A DNA stretch of 64,000 nucleotides, taken from NCBI RefSeq assembly GCF_015057245.1, contig NZ_SVET01000005.1:1-64000 (forward strand), read 5' to 3'. Every line of letters begins with the position of its first letter. Position 1 is the stretch's first letter. Below are positions 58,040 through 64,000 of this stretch, piece by piece. The notes under the pieces were generated by a model. That model was not told where the DNA came from. It searched no databases and saw only the letters and a program-made list of their open reading frames with translations. The position numbers and the translations under genes are program-made. The DNA is from Pseudobutyrivibrio ruminis. GTDB taxonomy: Bacteria; Bacillota; Clostridia; Lachnospirales; Lachnospiraceae.

Positions 58040-59107
58040 ATGAATACATTAATAATACCATGTGCTGGAAGATCAAGTCGTTTTCCAAATATGCGCCCTA
58101 AATGGATGTTATTATATCCAGACGGAAATATGATGGTAAAAAAGGCAATAGAAGGCGTTGAATTGGGTATATTTGACAGGATAATTATCACTATCTTGCA
58201 AGAGCATATTGATAAATTTAATGCAAAGGAGATATTGAATAATATATTTGACTTCGAAAACTCTAATTGCTATGAGTTATGCGTGTTAGAGGAGCCTACA
58301 AGCTGCCAGGCTGAAACTGTATATGAAACATTAATTAGATGTAATGTTGAAGGACAGTTTTCAGTAAAAGATTCAGATAATTATATTAAAGTAGATTCAA
58401 GTAATCATGGAGAATACATTGCATCTCTTAATATTAATAGTTTTCATAAAGAAATAGGTAGATTAGGTGGAAAAAGTTTCTTGGTAGTAAACGAACAAGG
58501 AATAATAACAGATATTATTGAAAAAAGAATAGTATCAGAAAATATTTGTGTGGGAATGTATGGTTTTGAAGATGCGAAAAAATTTGAAGATGCTTATAAC
58601 CACATGAGAGAAGTAAGTGATAAGAGATATGAAATCTATTTAAGCCATATAATAGCTTATTTAATAGGAACAAAAAAATCTGTTTATAGAAATATTGAAG
58701 TAGCTGACTATGAAGATTGGGGAACAATAAAAGATTGGAATATTGTATTAAATGAAAAGAAAACAGTAATACTCAATATTGATGGTCTATTATTTGAAAA
58801 GAATGAAAAATTCTTCTCAAATGTTGACTGGAATGAATCGCTAATACCAATTAAAGAGAACATAGATAAAGTAAAGGAGATAGTAAAAGAGGGGGCACAA
58901 CTAATACTTTTAACATCGATGCCAGAATCATATAAAGATATGGTCGTAAAATCGTTAAGTGATATCGAAATAGAATATTATAAAATTATTTTTGGATGTT
59001 ATATTTCACATGAAATACTAATAAAGAAAGCGGAGAAGACAATACCATATCCAGGAGGAGAAGTTGTTAATGTTAGTGCCAACTCTTATATAGGAGACTA
59101 TATATAA
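58040..59107 (+). CDS. Nucleotidyltransferase fused to a degenerate HAD domain
   Basis: The 355-residue protein starts with a nucleotidyltransferase domain (LIIPCAGRSSRFPNMRPKWML, residues 3-23; CQAETVYETL near 95; to about 235). The C-terminal part (240-355) resembles a HAD domain: VILNIDGLLFE, then LILLTSMPES. The expected nucleophile Asp of DxDG is Asn here, so phosphatase activity is doubtful. Its NTase domain probably activates the sugar made by neighbours. Start behind AAAGGAGC. It ends directly at the next start. Confidence 0.8.
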   Translation: MNTLIIPCAGRSSRFPNMRPKWMLLYPDGNMMVKKAIEGVELGIFDRIIITILQEHIDKFNAKEILNNIFDFENSNCYELCVLEEPTSCQAETVYETLIRCNVEGQFSVKDSDNYIKVDSSNHGEYIASLNINSFHKEIGRLGGKSFLVVNEQGIITDIIEKRIVSENICVGMYGFEDAKKFEDAYNHMREVSDKRYEIYLSHIIAYLIGTKKSVYRNIEVADYEDWGTIKDWNIVLNEKKTVILNIDGLLFEKNEKFFSNVDWNESLIPIKENIDKVKEIVKEGAQLILLTSMPESYKDMVVKSLSDIEIEYYKIIFGCYISHEILIKKAEKTIPYPGGEVVNVSANSYIGDYI

Positions 59108-59674
59108 ATGAAGAAAAAAATGGCAGTATTTGATATGGATGGAACTTTGTTTGATACTTGTGAGTCTAACTATCGTGCTTATGAATTTGCAATCAAAGAA
59201 AGTGGTTTTGACAAAACAATATCTCTTGGCGATTTTCAAAAAAAATGTTTTGGTAAGAATTACAAAGATTTTTTACCGGAGATATATGGAATAGCCGATG
59301 CAGAGGCAATAAAAAGAATTCATGATATCAAGAAGAAAACATACAAATCAGTACTAGAAAAACATGGGAAGACATTTGATGGTCTATTAGACTTGTTGAA
59401 ATGTATTAAGCCAGAGTACGTAATTGTTCTTTGGACAACTGCGTCCAAAGAAAATACATATGAATTACTTGATGTTTTTCAATGCACAAATCTATTTGAT
59501 GAGATAATTACAGCTGAAGATGTAAAGGTTCTTAAGCCAGATTTAGAAGGGCTAAATAAGGTCATGGATAAATATGGTATAGCAAAAGAAAAAATAGTAT
59601 ATTTTGATGATTCGGAAGCATCTGTGCTAAGAGCGCGTGAACAAGGAATTACTTCGTTCAAGGTATTAAACTAG
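59108..59674 (+). CDS. HAD-family phosphatase
   Basis: The 188-residue protein has all HAD motifs: VFDMDGTLFDTCE (motif I, residues 7-19), LWTTAS near 105 (motif II Thr), Lys in KVLKPD near 140 (motif III) and YFDDSEASV near 162 (motif IV Asp pair). The cap is the small helical type. It would remove a phosphate from a sugar phosphate, a usual step between isomerase/kinase and nucleotidyltransferase in heptose- or arabinose-type pathways. It follows the degenerate HAD domain of the upstream gene without a gap. Confidence 0.88.
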   Translation: MKKKMAVFDMDGTLFDTCESNYRAYEFAIKESGFDKTISLGDFQKKCFGKNYKDFLPEIYGIADAEAIKRIHDIKKKTYKSVLEKHGKTFDGLLDLLKCIKPEYVIVLWTTASKENTYELLDVFQCTNLFDEIITAEDVKVLKPDLEGLNKVMDKYGIAKEKIVYFDDSEASVLRAREQGITSFKVLN

Positions 59675-59696
59675 GAATTAGAAAAAGAAAAATAAA

Positions 59697-60779
59697 ATGG
59701 GAAGAGATATAAACAAATATTACTTTATAATTCCATATGGTTTTGGAGATGCAATGTTTTGTTGCTCATTTTATGAATGCCTGAAGACAAAATTTCAAAG
59801 CGAGATTGTTTTCGTCATAAGGCCACAACATGCAATATTGATGTGGATGTATGACATTGATAGCTACGTGGTAAAAAATTTCAGCGAAAATGAATTATTT
59901 GAAATAGCAGAATCAAATAGAAATCCCATTAAAGGCGAATATTATGTAGCGCATCCTCATTTTGGGAATAAAAAAAGGATAGAAGAGGATTTTCTAAATA
60001 TTAAGATTTCCTTTGTAGAAATGTTTAAGAGGTTTTGGGAAATTAAAGAGAAGGAACTATTATCTTCACCTAAAAGATGGCCATCAATGACAGAGGATTT
60101 AAAGTCAAAAATAAAAGGGATTGAATTAGAAAAAACGATATTGATTGCGCCAGAAATGAATAGTGCGTCTAGAACAGAGAAAATTCCTTATGAATGGTAT
60201 TTTAAACTGATAGAACAATATGAGTTAGATGGATACACAGTTTTAGTAAATGCTTATAAAGATAAGGAGCTTTTCGCTAAAAATTATATAGAATTAGAAA
60301 TAAATGAGTTAATAGCATTAGCGATTAATGTGAAAAAGGTGGTTACATCACGATCTGGTTTTTCTGACATTATATATCCAAAAGTAAAAAACATGGAGAT
60401 TATATATCCAAATTTGGCTTTTTTTAGAATGTATAGAATGACAGATATTTTTGAAATGAATAATACGAATGTTTATGAAAAGATAGTGTCAATTTCAGCA
60501 AAATTAGAATTGTTAAATGTTAAGTCTGTAGCAATATATGGATTTGGACAAGTGGGACACAGATTATTATATTCCCTACAAAACGAAGGAATTGATGTGG
60601 ATTATGTTTTGGACAACAGGAGAATAGAAGAATATAGATATTATGGATTAAATGAAGAACTGCCACGAGTTGATGCTGTTATCATAACTATTATTGATAA
60701 TGAAAACAATATTAAAAAAATGATAAATAAAAAAGGCTTAAGCGCAATAAATCTTTCGGAAATAATGAAAACGATATAA
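59697..60779 (+). CDS. GT-B-like protein with C-terminal Rossmann domain (paralogue 1)
   Basis: The 360-residue protein begins YYFIIPYGFGDAMFCCSFYECLK, the start of a GT-B-type (GT9-like) fold, has ISFVEMFKRFW near 100, and TSRSGFSDIIYPKVKNMEIIYP in pieces near 217-238, which resembles the nucleotide-sugar site of GT9 or ADP-heptose transferases. A C-terminal Rossmann-like domain starts near 276 (SVAIYGFGQVGHRLL). Its architecture and many motifs are shared with the gene at 62153. A glycosyltransferase role is likely but not proven. Confidence 0.7.
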   Translation: MGRDINKYYFIIPYGFGDAMFCCSFYECLKTKFQSEIVFVIRPQHAILMWMYDIDSYVVKNFSENELFEIAESNRNPIKGEYYVAHPHFGNKKRIEEDFLNIKISFVEMFKRFWEIKEKELLSSPKRWPSMTEDLKSKIKGIELEKTILIAPEMNSASRTEKIPYEWYFKLIEQYELDGYTVLVNAYKDKELFAKNYIELEINELIALAINVKKVVTSRSGFSDIIYPKVKNMEIIYPNLAFFRMYRMTDIFEMNNTNVYEKIVSISAKLELLNVKSVAIYGFGQVGHRLLYSLQNEGIDVDYVLDNRRIEEYRYYGLNEELPRVDAVIITIIDNENNIKKMINKKGLSAINLSEIMKTI

Positions 60780-60822
60780 CACATAGAGTATAACAATAAA
60801 AAATGATTGGAGTACATTTTTT

Positions 60823-62136
60823 ATGGAAAAAATTGATATGAAAAAAATGAAGAGAGGGTATTTTATAGGTGATTTCGAACCCTCAGCATTTAAGACAGAC
60901 GCTGTTGAAATCTGTTCTAAAGGAGCAAGCAAATATACACTTGATGCGGGATACTATAGAAAGAAAGATGTTCAATTTATTTTTTTAAATCGTGGTTCTG
61001 CTGAAATTAATGGTGTTAAATTTAAAAAATATGATTTGATTAAATTTGAGCCAGGAGAAGTAATTAATATTTTTGCATTAACAAATATTGAAATGACTAT
61101 TATTAGATTCCCTGGCACAAAGGGCGATTTAAATAAAGTTGTTTGGAACGATTTTGATGAAATGAACTCGTTCTACCATTCATATTTGGATAGATTAATA
61201 AAATTACATGAAGAGCCTGACAACTGTAAAAAAGGGAAAAGTATTTCATCCAAAGATGTGTCTGTAGTAATTCAAGGATACGCAGATTCAGTTATAACCA
61301 AAAACACAATTGAAAGCGTTAGAAAATATCTTCCAGATTCAAAAGTAATTCTGTCTACGTGGAAGGAATGTGATTGTAGTCAACTCGATTACGATGAGGT
61401 GATATTAAATGAGGATCCCGGTGCTTGCGAGTGTGGTTTATATGCAATGGAACCTATAGCTAATAATGGGAATAGGCAAATTCTTTCGACAAAAAAAGGG
61501 CTTGAGAAGGTAAAGACCAAATATGCACTAAAGCTGAGAAGTGATTTAGTTTTATTGGGAAATGATTTTCTTAGATATACAAATGTATTTCCGGAATATA
61601 AAAAGGATGTACGTATTTTTAAAGAAAGAATAGTTATAGGAGAATTGTTTACGCGAAATGATTTCGTATACTATGACCCTAATGGATATAAACATAAAGT
61701 TCCTAAGCCGTTCCATCCATCAGATTGGTTTTTCTTTGGTTTAACAGAAGACTTAAACACATTATATGATGCGGTAACTCTTATTCCAGAAAATGAGATG
61801 GCAAACTATGAATGTAATAATAAAAATCGAGTTGAAAATAATAAATATAAATATTCATGGAGATACACTACCGAACAACATATAATGCTTGGTTGCGTTC
61901 GAAATAAATTAGGATTTTCAAAATTTGCTGATTGGACAGATTGGGATGATGAGATTATTGAGTATTCAAAAGAAGTAATGCTTAATAACTTCACAATATT
62001 AGATTTTTGCCAACACAAAATATTGAACCAAAAATATATACCGGCAAGTTTTGCAAACAGTGGAGTATGTTATAAAGAATGGAATCTTATGACAAACAAG
62101 CAATTGTCAGATTACTATAAAACAAACTTTCAGTAG
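60823..62136 (+). CDS. Cupin-like domain fused to WavE-type glycosyltransferase domain
   Basis: The 437-residue protein has an N-terminal beta-rich cupin-like domain (about 1-115; DVQFIFLNRGSAEINGVKFKKYD in pieces, FEPGEVIN). The rest matches the WavE lipopolysaccharide synthesis family: SVVIQGYADSVITKNTIESVRKYLP near 147, ILSTWKECD, NEDPGA, NRQILSTKKGLEKVKTKYALKLRSD near 225 and PSDWFFFGL near 300. WavE was described in Vibrio core-oligosaccharide genes. A Gram-positive host would use it for capsule or teichoic acid. The start is behind TTGGAGTAC. Confidence 0.75.
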   Translation: MEKIDMKKMKRGYFIGDFEPSAFKTDAVEICSKGASKYTLDAGYYRKKDVQFIFLNRGSAEINGVKFKKYDLIKFEPGEVINIFALTNIEMTIIRFPGTKGDLNKVVWNDFDEMNSFYHSYLDRLIKLHEEPDNCKKGKSISSKDVSVVIQGYADSVITKNTIESVRKYLPDSKVILSTWKECDCSQLDYDEVILNEDPGACECGLYAMEPIANNGNRQILSTKKGLEKVKTKYALKLRSDLVLLGNDFLRYTNVFPEYKKDVRIFKERIVIGELFTRNDFVYYDPNGYKHKVPKPFHPSDWFFFGLTEDLNTLYDAVTLIPENEMANYECNNKNRVENNKYKYSWRYTTEQHIMLGCVRNKLGFSKFADWTDWDDEIIEYSKEVMLNNFTILDFCQHKILNQKYIPASFANSGVCYKEWNLMTNKQLSDYYKTNFQ

Positions 62137-62152
62137 AGGACGAGTCTAAAAG

Positions 62153-63235
62153 ATGGTAAGTCAGAAATTATATTTTTTATGTCCATATGGAATAGGCGAT
62201 ACATTTATAGTCTGTAGTTATAAGAAGTTTATTGAAGCAAAATATAATACGGAAATAGTTTTTATTATTAAAAAATCTCACGAAGTAGTGCTTAGACTTT
62301 TTGATATTAAAGAATATATTATTTATAATTTTTCGGAACAAGAAATAGAAGCAATATCTCAGAAGACAAATCAAGGAGATATAAAAAAAGGAGAAATATT
62401 TCTAACTAGACCGGGGTATGAAGATGAAAATAGTGTTTTTAGATACTTTATAGAAAGGAAAATATCCTTTGTTGAAATGTATACAAAATCATTGGGAATA
62501 CCATGTATCAAAATACCAAATTCTGTGTTGCCTATGGAGTATCCAAAGGTTACTAAGCAATTAATTGAAAAACTTCCTGGGGAAATAGAGAATATTACAC
62601 TTGTATTGCCCGAGATGAATGCACCAGCGATTGATACTGTTTCTTTACAATATTTTGAAAAAGTTATTCAAAATATTAATGGTCCGGTTGTGGTGAATAT
62701 GTTGAGACCTAATGAAAAATTATCAAAATATTGTATCGATTTATCGTTGGAAGAATTAGTTGCATTAGCAATAAATTGCAAGAAGGTTATTTCTGCACGG
62801 TCAGGCTTTTGCGATTTGATATATGCTAAAGTAAAAGAATTAGAAGTTATATATCCAAATTATTTTTTTTATGATTTATATAAATTCGAAGATATTTTTG
62901 AGGAAAAAAATAGCCATATAACAGAAACAGTATTTAGCTATAGTGAAAAAATAAAACAATTGAATTGTAAGAGTGTGGCTATATATGGAATGGGGTTTAT
63001 AGGAAAAAGAATAGTCAAATGTTTGGAAATCGAAAAATTTAAGGTTAATTATGTTATCGATAGAAGAAAGGATATTGAAGGTGTAGAATTACCAATTTAT
63101 CAGTTAGAGGATGATTTACCAGATGTTGATTTGATTATTGTTACACCCGAACAAGACAAGAATGAACTGATAAAAGCATTGAATGTGTGTAAAGGGAACG
63201 CAGAGGTTGTTTTTTACAAAGATCTAATCAAATAA
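62153..63235 (+). CDS. GT-B-like protein with C-terminal Rossmann domain (paralogue 2)
   Basis: The 360-residue protein is the same length as the product of the gene at 59697 and has the same plan: LYFLCPYGIGDTFIVCSYKKF at the start, ISFVEMYTKS near 107, SARSGFCDLIYAKVKELEVIYPN near 215, and a Rossmann-like domain from SVAIYGMGFIGKRIV near 277. The two copies are clearly paralogous but diverged. They may add two different residues, or form a pair. Start behind GAGGACGAG. Confidence 0.7.
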   Translation: MVSQKLYFLCPYGIGDTFIVCSYKKFIEAKYNTEIVFIIKKSHEVVLRLFDIKEYIIYNFSEQEIEAISQKTNQGDIKKGEIFLTRPGYEDENSVFRYFIERKISFVEMYTKSLGIPCIKIPNSVLPMEYPKVTKQLIEKLPGEIENITLVLPEMNAPAIDTVSLQYFEKVIQNINGPVVVNMLRPNEKLSKYCIDLSLEELVALAINCKKVISARSGFCDLIYAKVKELEVIYPNYFFYDLYKFEDIFEEKNSHITETVFSYSEKIKQLNCKSVAIYGMGFIGKRIVKCLEIEKFKVNYVIDRRKDIEGVELPIYQLEDDLPDVDLIIVTPEQDKNELIKALNVCKGNAEVVFYKDLIK

Positions 63236-63246
63236 GAAGGAACAAA

Positions 63247-64000
63247 ATGATAAAATATATTATTTTTGGTGCAGGAGTAACTGGTAAGAGAGCTTTGGCA
63301 TATTTGGGCGACCTAAGAACAGAATGTTTTATATCTAATTACAAAGAGGTTGAAGTATGTGAAGGTAAGATTGTTCGTGGATACAATGAGCTTCCTGAAT
63401 TTATACAAGAATATCATGTTATTGTGATAGCAAGTGAAAAATATTACCAAGTAATGGAAGAACAAATAAAAAACGATAATTATAAAAGATACTTTGTGTA
63501 TCACGAAATAGATGATATAAGAATTAGCGGATTATTACCAGGATATTTTTTACATAGGTGTTATGAGAGAATTAATTACAATAGAGCATTAAGCGTCAAG
63601 AATTTGAATAAGTATCAAAGTATAGTGATATATGGTGATAATGCTTGTAATCCATATTTACTTTGCGAAATTGCTATGCAGCACAACTTGGGATTTGCTG
63701 CAATAAAGTGCATTATAGGAAATACTGATAAAAAAGAAGAACTTCTAAATATTCCTTATATGGAATTGAATGTTGCTATAAATGATATAGATTGTCTTTT
63801 GGTAACTGAGCGACGTACAGAGACAGACATATATAGATTTATAGATGAGAATGACTATGATTTTGATGTTATAGATTTGTATGATGTAGATTGTTGCGAA
63901 CAATCATTTTCTCATCCGGAACTAATTAAATATCGCAATATACATGAGGGAAAGAGAATATGGCTTATTGGCAATGGGCCTAGTTTGAGATTGGGAGATT
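63247..64000 (+). CDS. Partial gene: Rossmann-like N-terminus and beginning of MptE-like (DUF115) domain
   Basis: An ATG at 63247 behind AAGAAGGAAC opens a frame that runs uninterrupted for 251 codons to the window edge. The start (IKYIIFGAGVTGKRALAYLG) is a Rossmann nucleotide-binding motif, close to the C-terminal domain of the two paralogues upstream. A second sugar/nucleotide-binding-like segment (SIVIYGDNACNPYL) lies near residue 125. At the edge it reads IWLIGNGPSLRLGD, the beginning of a 6-hydroxymethylpterin-pyrophosphokinase MptE-like (DUF115) domain, as found in motility-associated and surface-glycan glycosyltransferases. The gene is cut by the window end. Confidence 0.75.
   Translation, partial: MIKYIIFGAGVTGKRALAYLGDLRTECFISNYKEVEVCEGKIVRGYNELPEFIQEYHVIVIASEKYYQVMEEQIKNDNYKRYFVYHEIDDIRISGLLPGYFLHRCYERINYNRALSVKNLNKYQSIVIYGDNACNPYLLCEIAMQHNLGFAAIKCIIGNTDKKEELLNIPYMELNVAINDIDCLLVTERRTETDIYRFIDENDYDFDVIDLYDVDCCEQSFSHPELIKYRNIHEGKRIWLIGNGPSLRLGD

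Noticed and set aside
1..64000. tRNA, rRNA or CRISPR elements
   Set aside because: No cloverleaf, rRNA signature or regularly spaced direct repeats were found on reading through the gaps.

Overview
The window reads as chromosome of a low-GC, Gram-positive anaerobe of the Lachnospiraceae, most like Butyrivibrio/Pseudobutyrivibrio (inference). The grounds are strong AGGAGG ribosome sites, sigma-A promoters, a lysyl-tRNA synthetase carrying an extra C-terminal tRNA-binding domain, a BirA without a DNA-binding domain, type III pantothenate kinase, ptb-buk, a fused fructose PTS and several chemoreceptor or c-di-GMP proteins. No rRNA, tRNA, CRISPR array or insertion sequence was found.

Region 1 (1-13257) is mostly housekeeping: a response-regulator receiver protein, a SleB-like cell-wall hydrolase, a tight overlapping run argF-birA-(small protein)-coaX-dusB, greA with a structured leader, a MATE transporter, lysS, an amino-acid permease and a chemoreceptor.

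Region 2 (13256-13902) has no convincing gene. It is one imperfect palindrome of about 590-640 nt: the outer 53-nt arms match at 51 of 53 positions, the arms stay similar almost to the centre, two small hairpins form the apex, and a T-run follows on the + strand. It is best read as a giant hairpin RNA or fold-back element.

Region 3 (13906-27367) looks like one catabolic island: an aminotransferase, a LysR regulator and an LVIVD beta-propeller protein on the minus strand, then, divergently, a protein very like the bacterial chalcone isomerase of Eubacterium ramulus (with the His at position 33), a P-loop ATPase, a four-subunit 2-oxoacid:ferredoxin oxidoreductase, phosphate butyryltransferase, butyrate kinase, an MFS carrier, two related small membrane proteins and an iron-sulfur/zinc-ribbon flavoprotein. 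Together they suggest uptake of a plant phenolic or other acid, ring isomerisation or reduction, and ATP gain through acyl-CoA and acyl-phosphate. That pathway is an inference.

Region 4 (27513-46363) holds a GGDEF-EAL-PAS-GGDEF protein, a complete fructose uptake block (DeoR regulator, fruK, fused EIIABC, HPr, EI), a Lar-like zinc ribbon, pncB, an RsmJ-like methyltransferase, a Cache-HAMP protein without an output domain, larB, an alpha/beta hydrolase, and a four-gene block that looks built to make and transfer a CDP-linked alditol phosphate for the cell surface.

Region 5 (46478-54702) is more AT-rich and accessory: an AAA+ ATPase, several XRE regulators, two adjacent HipBA-type toxin-antitoxin pairs with striking operator dyads, a Schlafen/AlbA-type regulator behind a perfect 46-bp palindrome, an MqsA-like zinc-finger protein and an interrupted gene.

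Region 6 (54765-64000, continuing off the edge) begins with a promoter and a roughly 140-nt leader ending in an intrinsic terminator. It leads a long single-strand surface-glycan operon: a nucleotidyltransferase-kinase fusion, a KpsF-like sugar-phosphate isomerase, a kinase, a second nucleotidyltransferase, a HAD phosphatase, two paralogous GT-B/Rossmann proteins, a cupin-WavE fusion, and a gene cut by the window end that begins a MptE-like domain.
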